The notes under the pieces were generated by a model. That model saw only the letters and a list, made by a program, of their open reading frames with translations, searched no databases and was not told where the DNA came from. From positions 1 through 64,000 of the forward strand of contig JAFQVY010000009.1 of NCBI GenBank assembly GCA_017407755.1: DNA of 64,000 bases. Reading direction: 5' to 3'. Positions 44,346 through 55,300 of this stretch are shown in pieces. Within the stretch, counting starts at the first letter, position 1; each line of letters starts with the position of its first letter. The translations under genes were made by a program, and so were the position numbers. The DNA is from Clostridia bacterium. Its GTDB lineage: Bacteria; Bacillota; Clostridia; Oscillospirales; Acutalibacteraceae.

Positions 44346-44954
44346 ATGGAATATCTGTGGTGTATATCAATCGGATATTTGCTTGGCTGTATAAGCTTTG
44401 CGACCATTGTTTCTAAATTTAAAAAAGTCAACCTTAAAGAAAAGGGCACCAAAAACTTGGGTGCAACCAACACTATGCTTGTTCTGGGCAAAGGGTACGG
44501 CGCTTTGGTTATGGTGCTTGACGTGCTTAAAACAGTTCTCGCCATAACTGTTTCCCGTATACTTTTCCCTCAGTTTTCTGCCGCAGGCATACTTACAGGC
44601 GCCTCTGCAGTTTTAGGCCATATCTGCCCCTTTTACCTGAAATTCAAAGGCGGTAAGGGTCTTGCCTGCTTTGCAGGTATGATTTTAGCTCTCGACCCAG
44701 TGCTTTTTATATTTATGCTTGTACTCTGTGTTGCTCTTATGATTATCGCAAACCACTCTGTAATCGTGCCATATACTGCGGCGATTATTTTCCCTGTTTG
44801 CTACTGCACTAAGCACCCCCAACCTGAAATTATTACTATTGCGATTCTGGTAAGCGTACTGCTTGCTTTGAGACATATCCCCGATATTATGAGAGCAAAA
44901 GCAGGCGGCGACGGCAAAATCAGAGACTTCTTTAAAGAACAACACAAAAAATAA
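44346..44954 (+). CDS. plsY: glycerol-3-phosphate acyltransferase PlsY
   Basis: 202 aa membrane enzyme. GYLLGCISFATIV near the N terminus, GTKNLGATNTM (phosphate-binding) and KFKGGKGLACFAG (acyl-phosphate site) are standard PlsY motifs. It acylates glycerol 3-phosphate using acyl-phosphate made by PlsX, which lies at 58704-59693. Start has AAGGAGG upstream. Confidence 0.94.
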   Translation: MEYLWCISIGYLLGCISFATIVSKFKKVNLKEKGTKNLGATNTMLVLGKGYGALVMVLDVLKTVLAITVSRILFPQFSAAGILTGASAVLGHICPFYLKFKGGKGLACFAGMILALDPVLFIFMLVLCVALMIIANHSVIVPYTAAIIFPVCYCTKHPQPEIITIAILVSVLLALRHIPDIMRAKAGGDGKIRDFFKEQHKK

Positions 44955-44958
44955 ATTC

Positions 44959-44988
44959 AAAGGACTGCCAATGATCAGTCCTTTTTTG
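44959..44988 (+). terminator. terminator after plsY
   Basis: GGACTG/CAGTCC (44962-44981) followed by six Ts. Confidence 0.8.
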
Positions 44989-45047
44989 TGCATAATACGA
45001 CACCACCCGTAAATACTAAATCTAAGTTAATATACGGAGGTGTAAAA

Positions 45048-45272
45048 ATGGGTAAAAATCAGTTTGTAACTCACAGAGACGACGGCTACTGGCAGGTTAT
45101 GGGCGAGGGCAATAAAAAGCCCACAGTGGTTGTTGAAACTCAGCGTGAAGCAATTGCTATTGCTACAGACATAGCAAAAAATCAGAAATCTGAGCTGACA
45201 ATTTGCGGCAGAGACGGAAGAATCCGCAAGAAAAGCTCTTTCGGCAGTGACCCTCATCCACCTCAGGGCTAA
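45048..45272 (+). CDS. DUF2188 small protein
   Basis: 74 aa. GKNQFVTHRDDGYWQVMGEGN, AIAIATDIAKNQ and the LTICGRDGRIRKK ending match DUF2188, a short two-stranded family of unknown role. Start ATG 45048 with GGAGG upstream. Followed by a perfect-palindrome terminator. Confidence 0.88.
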   Translation: MGKNQFVTHRDDGYWQVMGEGNKKPTVVVETQREAIAIATDIAKNQKSELTICGRDGRIRKKSSFGSDPHPPQG

Positions 45273-45281
45273 AGACGCAAA

Positions 45282-45313
45282 AAAGGCTGACTCTTAAGAG
45301 TCAGCCTTTAATT
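45282..45313. terminator. perfect 28-bp palindromic terminator
   Basis: AAAGGCTGACTCTT/AAGAGTCAGCCTTT (45282-45309), perfect palindrome between convergent genes. Confidence 0.85.
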
Positions 45314-45320
45314 GATTTAA

Positions 45321-48300
45321 TCAGCCGGGGAATGTAATAGAAAGTGTGTAATTAACTGTGTCGAAAACAAAGACATATTTACCTGCGGCCTTTGTTGTCA
45401 TTGTTGCATCACCCTTTTCATTTCTGCTGCAAACAATGTCAGCAACACTATCTGTAATAGTAGCGCCGTCATTCTTTAAGCCTCTCCACTCAATCTCGTT
45501 AGTACTGCTATAAGTAATAACCTTAAACTTATATGAAGTGTTAGCGGCTAAATCCATCTCCAAATAACAAACTGTGTCACCCTCAGCTTTGAAAGAAAAC
45601 TCGTTCTTTGTTGTGCTCCAGCTGTTAAATTCACCTGCAAGGAAAACATTTGCATTTGTCTTGCTGGGAGCAGGAACATCAGAAAGTTTGTCGTAACACA
45701 AGCCGGTTTTTACATCGTAATACTTACCTGTCTGGAAAGCAAGGGTATCGGTTTGAGCTGCACCGTCTACTTTATTGTCATTGAAAATAATGTTTCCATA
45801 CTCTTTATCAAATGAAACGGAGTATACGTCAAAACCGTTAACTTTATCAGAAGTCTTTGTCATAACTGTGCCGGGCCAGGTAGTGCCGCTACCGCCTGTG
45901 TTCCATACGTGAGCTGCTAAAGTGCTCCAGTTAGCGGAGTTTATGGCGTAAACCTTAAAGCTACCTGTATCACCGCCTGTGTTGCCGCCCTGGTTATCAT
46001 TATTACCGCCTTGGTTATCCTCGTTTCCACTATCGTTACCGGCGTAAGCATACTCATCAACATACCACTTGTTTGTTCCAAAAGAAGCTCCAAGCTTAAA
46101 GCAAATACCGTCTTTAAATGTTTCAATAACATCTGTTCTGAGATTTGTTGAAGAGCCGTCAGCAAACTTGATAACATTAATATCTGCAGGAACTTCACCT
46201 ACATAAATATTACTACCGTTATCATCAGTTTCAACGAACGTCATCTTATTACCGGGATAAGCCGAAGACCAAATTGTTGTTGCCACTGTACCGCTGCCAT
46301 AATACGAATAAAGGTAAGCATTTTCCCAGTCGTCAGGCTTAACGAAGTAAATCTTAATCATATCGGTTGTGCCGCCTGAAGAACCGCCGGAGTTACCGCC
46401 GGAGTTGTCACCTGAGCTACCGCCGGAAGAACCGCCACCGAATGTTGGACCGGGAAGTACAGGTGAACCCTGACCTGTCTGACCTATGTTAATATCACCG
46501 ATATTAGCTGTACCGCCGGGATTGGAAACAGGATTGTTGGACTTCATAGTCTTATAGTCTGTATAAGCCTTATTAAGCTCTGTGTCAGAAACGTTATTCA
46601 TATATGCTTTCTTAAGAGCCATATATGCATCATAGGAAGCATACTGATACTCCTTGGAAAGAACATTCTTAACTTCGTTCATAAGGGTTGAAGACGCACC
46701 GACAGAAGCAAGCTCGGCAGCACCCTCCTCTACGGGGAATACTGTAATAAGCTTTGCAACATACTTCTGAATAGAAGTTGCATCCTTGATATTAACCTTG
46801 CCGTCGCCTGTTACGTCAGCCTGTGTTAGAGCCTTATCCTCAAGAGTAAGCATCTTTGCGGTGTGCTTCTGAACGGTAGTAGCATCCTTAACGTTAATCT
46901 TTTCGTTAAGGTCAGCGTCACCGTACATATACTCTACCTGAGGTGCAGTTGTTTCTGTTGTGGGAACTGTTTCGTCGGGAGTTGAAGTTTCTATAGGCTC
47001 GGTTTTGGGAGCTGTAGGTCTTTCAGGCATTTCGGGTAAAATTGCCTCGCCGTCTTTAACCTCTATCATAACGGTTGACTTGTGCTCTGTTCCGTCGCTG
47101 TATTTAGCATTTACTTCGAGAACATACATTCCATCGCTTGCAACACTAAACATAGCTCTGGATTTATCTGAATAATCCTGTACGGTTGTGCCGCTTACTG
47201 CAAATTTAAACTGTACATCCTCTGCACCGTCTGCAGCATAAGCTTCTACGAAGAAGCAACCATCGTCATACTCAACAATAACAACGGGAGCAAGCTCGTC
47301 AACCTCAGGCTCTGTAGGTGTGCTCTCTGTGGGGTCAGTTGGCTGAGTTGTAGGAACAGAAGGCTCTGTAGGCTTTGTAACTATCTCAGAGGGGTCAGTC
47401 TCAGCAGGCTCTGAAGGCTCTGTTGCTACAGGAGTTGCCTGTGTAGGATTAGTTGCAGGCTCTGTAGGATTGTCGCCGTCTAAGTTAATATAAACGTCAG
47501 CTACAAAATCAGAAGCATAATCGGCAAAGTTAAGGTCGCTTGTCTGGTCAGCATCTTTACCTTCGTCAAACACAACACCTGTAAAGTCAGAAGCAGGAAC
47601 AAGTGCTGTATACTTTCCGTCATTGCCAAGTGTCATAGGAACGCCGGGCCATGTGGTACCGTCGCCGCCGTCTCCCCAAACATGAGCATGCACGTTAGTT
47701 GTAACACTGCCTGAGGGAGTATAAGTAAGCTTCTGAGAACCGAGAGTAATCTTGCAGTTAGCTACAGGGAAAGCACTTGTCTTAACGCCTGTATCGCCGT
47801 TGATTGCGAAGTAAACGCTTGAATATTCAGCAATAACCTTAGCAGAATATGTACCGTCAGCATTTTTTGTCATAGGAATAGACTGGTTATTTGCAGAGTT
47901 ACCTTCGTCAACTGCAATGCAAACAACGCTCTGAGGAGCATCGGTAAGGTTAGATACATCAACAGTAACTGTTACTGTATCGTAAACGATTTCCTCAAGT
48001 TCGTTCTTCTCAAGAGTTTGGCCTGTGTAGTCAACCATATATGTGTAAGAGGGGCAGATAAGGTTGAAGGCAAGGTCTGTGCCGTTTAAGATTACATAAT
48101 CATCATAAACATCTACAAGATAACCCTGTGAGCTGTTGATGTCGTGAATGTAATCAAGACCTGTGTTGCTTGAATTGGGATGTGTTGTGGAAGCATTGGA
48201 AGGAATATGAACTGTATAGGCTGTTTTTCCGTTTTCATTATCGAAGTTATAGCCATATTTAAAGTCGATGTGGGTATGACCGGAGAAGAAGATAACATCC

Positions 48301-49361
48301 TTATGCTCTTCAAGAATACCCTTAAGTCTCTTAACCTGGGGATATGTATCAACTAAACCTGCACCATAGAGAGGGCTGATTTTGTTGTCACCTGCGCCAT
48401 AACCTCTAAAAAGAGCATGCTCATTGATGAAAACTCGGTGGCCGTCGCCTTCATACTTATCAAGCAATTTTTCAAGCCATGTAAGCTGAGCATCTGTAAA
48501 CTCGTTAGACTTACCGGGGTCTTTACTTAACTCAAGAACCATGAAAATATAGTGGTCGCCGTTGATGGTCTTTTCGTAATATGTTTCCTTCTGCATTTTT
48601 CCGGTGATTACATTAAGACCGGTTGCAGTTTTATAAGTTTCAAGACCAAAAGTATAAGGAATATCATCGGTTATATTGCCGCCGTCATTATATGTTTCGT
48701 GGTTACCGTTTGTTTCGTAAATGGGATTGTTATAGTTTGAGGAAGCAATTATCTTCTGGTATGTCTTCCATTCTTCACTATATTTATCTGTACCGCTGTT
48801 GCCGTTCATATTGTCGCCGCAAGTTGTAATAAACTCAACGTCTCTCTTTGCAGCAACCTCTAAAGAATTAGCTAAGTGCTCTTTTGCATATGTATACCAG
48901 TTACCGTAGTCGATATGGATATCAGAAAGAGCCATAAAGTCATACTGCTTTGTGCCGCCCTTGAACTGCTTATCTGCAGGAATATCAAACACAGCAGAAG
49001 CATTGGCTACTGTAGGAGTAGTACCGCTCTTTACAGCAATAACCTTTGTAGCACCTGCAGGGATTGCAGTGTTTGCAGGCATATTGAAATACTTTTTGCT
49101 TGAAGATGCTTCTATCTGTGCGATACCTGCATAGCCTTCAAGTGCGCCTGTGTCGTTTGACCAATAAAGAATATAAGTACCGCTTGTGCCAGAAAGGCTT
49201 AAACGGCCCTCTGCATAGCCTGCATTCTTGTATGCGAATTCGTAGTTAAGGTCAAGGCCCGCAGCACTTACACCCGTAAAACCTACAATGCACATAGAAA
49301 AAAGCATTGCCATAACCAAAGCAACAGAAAGTAAAGCTTTGGTCATTTTCTTTGTTTTCAT
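45321..49361 (-). CDS. secreted metallophosphoesterase with starch-binding-like modules and dockerin
   Basis: 1346 aa. Signal peptide to about 33. A calcineurin-like phosphoesterase domain (about 140-400) has ALSDIHID, CGDNMNG, TNGNHE and SGHTHIDF. A CBM26-like module (HVWGDGGDGTTWPG, about 550-600) is followed by a Pro/Thr linker, an internal dockerin (about 809-878; DADLNEKINVKDATTVQKH and DVTGDGKVNIKDAT) and a Gly/Ser linker. Two more carbohydrate-binding-like modules and a C-terminal AMPK-like domain (VFLAGEFNSWSTTKNEF) complete it. Substrate of the phosphoesterase is not known. Confidence 0.8.
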   Translation of the reverse strand: MKTKKMTKALLSVALVMAMLFSMCIVGFTGVSAAGLDLNYEFAYKNAGYAEGRLSLSGTSGTYILYWSNDTGALEGYAGIAQIEASSSKKYFNMPANTAIPAGATKVIAVKSGTTPTVANASAVFDIPADKQFKGGTKQYDFMALSDIHIDYGNWYTYAKEHLANSLEVAAKRDVEFITTCGDNMNGNSGTDKYSEEWKTYQKIIASSNYNNPIYETNGNHETYNDGGNITDDIPYTFGLETYKTATGLNVITGKMQKETYYEKTINGDHYIFMVLELSKDPGKSNEFTDAQLTWLEKLLDKYEGDGHRVFINEHALFRGYGAGDNKISPLYGAGLVDTYPQVKRLKGILEEHKDVIFFSGHTHIDFKYGYNFDNENGKTAYTVHIPSNASTTHPNSSNTGLDYIHDINSSQGYLVDVYDDYVILNGTDLAFNLICPSYTYMVDYTGQTLEKNELEEIVYDTVTVTVDVSNLTDAPQSVVCIAVDEGNSANNQSIPMTKNADGTYSAKVIAEYSSVYFAINGDTGVKTSAFPVANCKITLGSQKLTYTPSGSVTTNVHAHVWGDGGDGTTWPGVPMTLGNDGKYTALVPASDFTGVVFDEGKDADQTSDLNFADYASDFVADVYINLDGDNPTEPATNPTQATPVATEPSEPAETDPSEIVTKPTEPSVPTTQPTDPTESTPTEPEVDELAPVVIVEYDDGCFFVEAYAADGAEDVQFKFAVSGTTVQDYSDKSRAMFSVASDGMYVLEVNAKYSDGTEHKSTVMIEVKDGEAILPEMPERPTAPKTEPIETSTPDETVPTTETTAPQVEYMYGDADLNEKINVKDATTVQKHTAKMLTLEDKALTQADVTGDGKVNIKDATSIQKYVAKLITVFPVEEGAAELASVGASSTLMNEVKNVLSKEYQYASYDAYMALKKAYMNNVSDTELNKAYTDYKTMKSNNPVSNPGGTANIGDINIGQTGQGSPVLPGPTFGGGSSGGSSGDNSGGNSGGSSGGTTDMIKIYFVKPDDWENAYLYSYYGSGTVATTIWSSAYPGNKMTFVETDDNGSNIYVGEVPADINVIKFADGSSTNLRTDVIETFKDGICFKLGASFGTNKWYVDEYAYAGNDSGNEDNQGGNNDNQGGNTGGDTGSFKVYAINSANWSTLAAHVWNTGGSGTTWPGTVMTKTSDKVNGFDVYSVSFDKEYGNIIFNDNKVDGAAQTDTLAFQTGKYYDVKTGLCYDKLSDVPAPSKTNANVFLAGEFNSWSTTKNEFSFKAEGDTVCYLEMDLAANTSYKFKVITYSSTNEIEWRGLKNDGATITDSVADIVCSRNEKGDATMTTKAAGKYVFVFDTVNYTLSITFPG

Positions 49362-49411
49362 TAAAAATCCTCCTTCTCGTGTCAGTTAGACACCTATAAT
49401 CGTACATAATA

Positions 49412-49440
49412 ATTATAACAAAACCCTGCTTTCAAATCAA
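49412..49440 (-). promoter_or_regulatory. promoter of the metallophosphoesterase gene
   Basis: Minus strand TTGATT (49440-49435), 17-nt spacer, TATAAT (49417-49412). GTGTC-N5-GACAC (49379-49393) forms a leader hairpin just before GGAGG. Confidence 0.7.
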
Positions 49441-49495
49441 TTAACATAATTGATAGAATAGCAGGGCTTTATATGTGCATTATTTCTATTTGTAT

Positions 49496-50266
49496 TTATA
49501 TGCTGAAAAATTCTTCTGCATTTTTTGTGCAAATATCTATAAGGTGCTGTGTGTCCATACCCTTAATCTCGGCAATCCTTTGGGCAGTAAAGGCGATTTT
49601 CTCGCTTGAGTTTCGCTTGCCTCTGAAAGGTACCGGCGAAAGGTAAGGGCAGTCGGTTTCGAGCAAAAGCCTGTCAAGAGGCACCGCCTCGGCAACCTCA
49701 ACAGGCACTCTGGCATTTTTAAAAGTAACGACTCCGCCCATACTGATGTATGCACCAAGGTTTATAACCTCTTTAAGCATTTCACGACTGCCGCTATAGC
49801 AGTGCAAAAGCACTTTTTTAGGGGTGTATTTCTTTAAAATACGCATTGTGTCGGCATGAGCGTCTCTGTCGTGAATAACCACGGGAGCGTCAAGTTCTAA
49901 GCTGAGTTTCAGTTGATCCTCAAAGACCTTTAACTGAGGCTCTTTTGGAATATCCCAGTAATAATCAAGACCAATTTCCCCTATTGCTACAACCTTTTTA
50001 TTATTCACATAAAGGTCAGCCAGTGTAGCAAGGTAATCTTTTGAAAGTCCTTCGAGGTTTTCGGGGTGAATTCCCACCGCCGCATACATAAAAGGATATT
50101 TTTCGGAAAACTCAATTGCTTTTTTAGAAGTAGATAAATCTACAGAAGCATTCACAACCGCCTTGACTCCCATAGAAGGCAAAGAGGCTAACAAAGCCTC
50201 TCTGTCCTCATTAAACTTTTCGTCGTCGTAGTGAGCGTGAACGTCAAAAATATTATTATAACTCAT
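49496..50266 (-). CDS. tatD: TatD-family metal-dependent DNase
   Basis: 256 aa. NIFDVHAHYDDEKF starts the TIM-barrel; IGEIGLDYYW, VIHDRDAHADT and LLETDCPYLSP carry metal-binding His, Glu and Asp. Its ATG overlaps the metG stop (TGATG), the common metG-tatD pairing. Confidence 0.94.
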   Translation of the reverse strand: MSYNNIFDVHAHYDDEKFNEDREALLASLPSMGVKAVVNASVDLSTSKKAIEFSEKYPFMYAAVGIHPENLEGLSKDYLATLADLYVNNKKVVAIGEIGLDYYWDIPKEPQLKVFEDQLKLSLELDAPVVIHDRDAHADTMRILKKYTPKKVLLHCYSGSREMLKEVINLGAYISMGGVVTFKNARVPVEVAEAVPLDRLLLETDCPYLSPVPFRGKRNSSEKIAFTAQRIAEIKGMDTQHLIDICTKNAEEFFSI

Positions 50267-52206
50267 CAGCTGATTTTTGAACCTGCGGGCACACCGTCAA
50301 CAAAGATTACCTTTACGTCTTCACCGCTTGTTGCCGCTAAAATCATACCTGCACTCTCAATACCGCAAAGGGTAGCAGGCTTTAAGTTAGAAACAAGAAT
50401 AATAGACTTGCCAATAAGCTCGTCGGGCTTATAATATTTTGCAATGCCTGAGGCAACTGTTCTTTCCTTAACGCCGTCAAAAACAGTAAGCTTCAAAAGC
50501 TTTTTAGCCTTCTTAACCGGCTCGCAGGCGGTGATTTTGGCAACACGAAGGTCAACCTTACAGAAATCCTCAATGCCGATTTCTGCCAAGCCTTCAGGAA
50601 TTTCGACCTTAGGCTCCTCTGACTTTGTTTCGTTATTGCAGATAAACTTGTTAAGCTCCTCAATTTCCTTTTCAACGTCAATTCTTGGGAAAAGAACTTC
50701 GCCACGCTTAACTGTAACCGTTGAGGGAAGTACTCCCCACTTGTCCATATTTTCATAGGTTGCATCACTACCGCTCATTCCAATCTGCTCCCAAACCTTG
50801 GGCATTGTGGAGGGCATAAAGCATGAAAGAGGAGTTGTAGCAACACGGATAGCCTCAAGAAGATTATAAAGAACTCTGGCAAGTCTGGGTCTCATTGCTT
50901 CATCTTTTGCAAGCACCCAGGGCATTGTCTCGTCAATATATTTATTGGCACGGTTTACTACCTTGAAAATCTCTGCAAGAGCATTATTGAGCTGAGTCTC
51001 GTCAATATATTTATCTACCTCTGCTTTTAAGGCTAAGGCTGTTTCAATAAGAGACTCGTCAAACTCACCCTCAGACTGTTCTTCGGGTAAAGTACCGCCA
51101 AAATATTTTTCAACCATTGCAACTGTACGGGAAACAAGGTTGCCAAGACCGTTTGCAAGGTCGGTGTTAATGCGGTTAATCATAATCTCGTTAGAAAACG
51201 AGCTGTCTGCACCCAAAGCCATTTCTCGTAAAATATGGTAACGGATTGCATCTGCACCGTATCTCTCGCCTAAAACAAAGGGGTCTACAACATTGCCTAA
51301 AGACTTGCTCATCTTCTGTCCGTTAAAGGTAATCCAACCGTGAACGGCAAGGTGCTTAGGAAGCGGCAAATCAAGAGCCATAAGCATTGCAGGCCAGATA
51401 ATAGCGTGGAAACGCATAATATCCTTTGCAACCATGTGAGTATCTGCAGGCCAGTATTTGGCGTAGTCGTTATATGCGTTATTCTCGTAGCCTAAAGCTG
51501 TAATGTAGTTGGAAAGAGCATCAATCCAAACGTAAACAACGTGCTTTTCGTCAAAGCTTACAGGTACACCCCAAGTAAAGGTTGTACGGGAAACACACAA
51601 ATCCTCAAGACCGGGCTTTATGAAGTTGTTTACAAGCTCAACTGCTCTTGTTTTTGGGCGGAGGTAATCGGTTTCGGTAAGAAGCTTTTCAATTCTCTCG
51701 GCAAAGGGAGACATCTTAAGGAAGTAAGCTTCCTCTTTAGCCTCAATAACATCTCTGCCGCACTCAGGACATTTGCCGTCTACAAGCTGGCTGTCTGTCC
51801 AGAAGCTTTCGCAGGGAGTACAGTATTTGCCTGTGTATTCGCCCTTATAAATATAACCTTTATCATAAAGAGCCTTAAAAATCTTCTGCACTGCCTCAAC
51901 GTGATAATCGTCAGTAGTACGGATGTAGCGGTCGTAGTCTACATTCATATATTTCCACAAAGCCTTGAAATTCTCAACAATTTCGTCAACATACTCTTTA
52001 GGAGTAACGCCTTTTTCGGCGGCTTTCTGCTCAATCTTAAGACCGTGTTCATCTGTACCTGTTAAGAACATTACGTCTTTACCCTGCATTCTCTTATATC
52101 TTGCAATAGAGTCACAGGCTACAGTTGTGTAGCAATGACCGATATGAGGATTGCCCGAAGGGTAGTAAATGGGGGTAGTAATGTAAAATTTATTGCTCTG
52201 ACACAT
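50266..52206 (-). CDS. metG: methionyl-tRNA synthetase
   Basis: 646 aa. Class I: PIYYPSGNPHIGHCYTT (HIGH-like), zinc site CTPC...CPEC, NGQKMSKSLGN (KMSKS), and a C-terminal EMAP-like tRNA-binding domain (about 540-646). Charges initiator and elongator tRNA-Met. Coupled to tatD. Confidence 0.97.
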   Translation of the reverse strand: MCQSNKFYITTPIYYPSGNPHIGHCYTTVACDSIARYKRMQGKDVMFLTGTDEHGLKIEQKAAEKGVTPKEYVDEIVENFKALWKYMNVDYDRYIRTTDDYHVEAVQKIFKALYDKGYIYKGEYTGKYCTPCESFWTDSQLVDGKCPECGRDVIEAKEEAYFLKMSPFAERIEKLLTETDYLRPKTRAVELVNNFIKPGLEDLCVSRTTFTWGVPVSFDEKHVVYVWIDALSNYITALGYENNAYNDYAKYWPADTHMVAKDIMRFHAIIWPAMLMALDLPLPKHLAVHGWITFNGQKMSKSLGNVVDPFVLGERYGADAIRYHILREMALGADSSFSNEIMINRINTDLANGLGNLVSRTVAMVEKYFGGTLPEEQSEGEFDESLIETALALKAEVDKYIDETQLNNALAEIFKVVNRANKYIDETMPWVLAKDEAMRPRLARVLYNLLEAIRVATTPLSCFMPSTMPKVWEQIGMSGSDATYENMDKWGVLPSTVTVKRGEVLFPRIDVEKEIEELNKFICNNETKSEEPKVEIPEGLAEIGIEDFCKVDLRVAKITACEPVKKAKKLLKLTVFDGVKERTVASGIAKYYKPDELIGKSIILVSNLKPATLCGIESAGMILAATSGEDVKVIFVDGVPAGSKIS

Positions 52207-52282
52207 TTAAATCACTCCTGTGTTAATTTCGTTTATCTAAATTATTATTTTATCACGATTAAACTCAAAAAGCAACCATAAG

Positions 52283-52316
52283 AAAAAGGGATTTCCCGTT
52301 AAAGAAATCCCTTTTA
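52283..52316 (-). terminator. terminator after the GH13 giant gene
   Basis: AAAAGGGATTTC/GAAATCCCTTTT hairpin, T run on the minus strand; serves the gene ending at 52327. Confidence 0.8.
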
Positions 52317-52326
52317 AATACTTTTG

Positions 52327-55300
52327 TCAGCCTATATAAGCCTTTGCCGCCTGATTGTAGGCATAAAGTGCATTCACCACATTTTTAAGATTGGTGTCAT
52401 CCCCCTTAATAGCAAGATAGCCGTAGCTCAGCACGCTGTACTCAAGGGTTACTTCCCCTGCCTTAACCTTAATGCTTTCGTCAAGGTTCTGGGCAAGAAT
52501 ATCACTCACCTTGATTTCGTAGTATTCTCCCTTTTTAACAGGGGTAACTGCTACGTCGTTTACTGTACACTTGGGGATATTTTCTTCGTCTTCAATACAG
52601 AAGTAATGCTTGATTGCTGTTTCCGATTTAAGCGAAAGCTTTGAGCCGTAGTAAGAAACGCCCTCTTCTTCGCCTTTAAGCGAATACATATAATCACTAA
52701 AATCCGCATCCGCTAAGGCTTTGTCGCTTTCGCTTAAGCTTTCATTTGCAAGGTTTTCTGTATTATAGCCAAAATACTCCTGTGCATAAGCTCCGTAGTT
52801 AAGCATTGCCTTTACAAGAGGCTTTGCCCTCTCATACTCGCTGTCACTGCTTGAAAGGATATACTCTCCGTATTCTTTTACCGAATACTCAAACACTTCG
52901 CTCTTATACTCCGATGAAACTATTCTGGCTTTAACGCTTGACGCCATTTCTTTTGCTGATACCTCGCAGGCAAACACATAATAACCGTCTTTTTTCTCTG
53001 CATTTTTCACATAACAGGTCTTTGTGTTGCCGTTTGGTAGTATGAACACAAGCTTTGAGCTTTCGTCAGCTACAACCTTGTCTGAAAGATTCATATAGAA
53101 GTTTACTTCTATATTTCCGCTGAGAGACACAGTTGCACCTGCAAAATCGTTCTCAGCTAAAAGCTTTCTTACAACAACCGAAATCTCTATGTCACCTGTT
53201 GCGTTTTTTACTGTGTAACCGCCGTTTGCATCGGCATTAAGCACTTCACCGTCTGCACTTACAGTTTCTATTTCATAACCCTCATTCGGGATAACGGTAA
53301 ATGTATAGCTGTCACCGTATTTTACAGTTTTTTCACCGCTGAACGTAAACTCGCCTTCGTTAACAGTCACATTGTACTCATTAACGCTTTCGCTGTACAG
53401 AGCATTTACAGTTAAATCTTCGGTTACATCTGTAAAGTCTTTGTCCCAGCCTGAGAAGGTATAGGTGTACTGTGCATCACCCTCTCTTACAGGGGAAGTA
53501 GGAGCTAAGGCTGATTCTCCGTAAGGGATATACTGGATGCTGAGAATTTTGCCGTCATAATCAAGGAAGGTAACCTCAAACTCGTTGATTTTCTGCTCAT
53601 AGGTTGCTCTGACAGTTGTGTCTGCCGTAATTTCAACAAACGATGTATCCCAACCTGTGAACACATAAGAGTACATATCCGTGCCCTCTCTTACGGGGTC
53701 AGCAGGAGGAATTGCCGCACTGCCTTCGGTAACAATCTGTGTATCTAAAACAGCTCCGTCATAATCAAGGAAGGTAACGGTATAGTCATTGAGAACAGGA
53801 TTGTCGGGGGTGTTGGGGTCTTGTCCTTCGGCAACATAGTTTACAGTAAGGCGTTTTTCGTCGGTATCGAAGATAAATGTATACGTACCGCCCGTTGCCT
53901 CAAGAGTTGCATCCCCTGCACTTTGGTGCATTGACCAGCTTTTGCCCTCTGTGCTGTCTTCAATGGTACCGTTGTTTCCGTACCAACGGCTGTTAAGCTT
54001 ATCCTGCACCTTAAAAGCATAAACGCCTTCTAAAAGCTCAATTGTTGCAACTGCACAGCCTACGCTTTCATCAATTTCCATAGGTGTGCTTGATGACCAA
54101 TCGTTAAAATCTCCTCTGAGATAATACTGAGGGGTTTCGGCTTCCGTGGTAGTTTCTACGGGAGTTTCTTCGTCAGGACTGTAAAGCACAGTAAGCTTTT
54201 TAGTGCTTCTTGTTAAAGTAAAGGTATACGTACCGCCTGTAGCCACAAGGGTACACTTGTCTTCGCCTTCTTTCATAGTACAACCGTTATCGCCTGTGGT
54301 ATCATTAATGGTGCCGGAATTTCCGTACCATTTTTCAGACTCGGTCTTATAAAGCTTAAAGCCATAGGTGCCTGCTTCAATCTCTACTGTTACAGTCAGA
54401 ATATCTGCATCATCCGTAAGAAGGAATGGGTCGGTGTCTTTCCAATTATTAAACTCGCCCATTAAATAATAGGGGTAATTTTCGCTTTCCTCAGCCTGAG
54501 TGGTTGTTTGTGTCGGGGACAATTCCTCAGCACTTACTGTAAGCTTATTATTTGATAAGTTAAAGCTGAAGGTATATTTTCCCCCTGAGGCTATAAAGGT
54601 ACAGTTATCATCAACAGAGGTTTTCATGGTCCAACCGCCTGAGCCCGTTGTGTCTTCTATTGTGCCGGTATTGCTATACCACGAACCGATACCGCGGTTA
54701 TGAATCTTAAAGGAATATGTGCCTTTCTCAATTTCAAGAGTCGTGGTAACTGTATTTGAGCCTTCCTCGTAAGCCAGCTGCAGAGATGAATCCCAATCGT
54801 TAAATGTGCCCTTGAGATAAACGTCAGACTCAGTACTTTCGCTGTGCTCAACTACAAGTCTCTGTGTAACAGTATTGTAGCTAAAGGTGTATTTTCCCCC
54901 TGAGGCTTTAAGAGTACAGTTATCGCTGACGTCAGGCTTCATTGTCCAACCGCCTGAGCCTGTTTCGTCTTCAATAGTACCTGAGTTGCCAAACCACAAA
55001 TCTCCGCCTTTGATTTTAAAGGTGTATTCGCCTTCTTCAAGTATAACGCTGGTGGTGGCAATGTTGCTGTCTTTAGCAACCATAACGTTAGCACTTGTGC
55101 TCCAACCGTTAAAAGAACCTGCAAGCTTAAAATCTGTAACTGAGCCCTTTTCAAGGGAGCCTGATGACTCAACATCATATACAACTGCAATACCTGTATC
55201 CCCGATATCGCCTGAAATATAGCCGTTTGAAACAGTAAAGGTATTACCTGTAATAGCATCTGTATATGTGCCCGAGGCGATTTTGTGGGCAGGAACGCTC

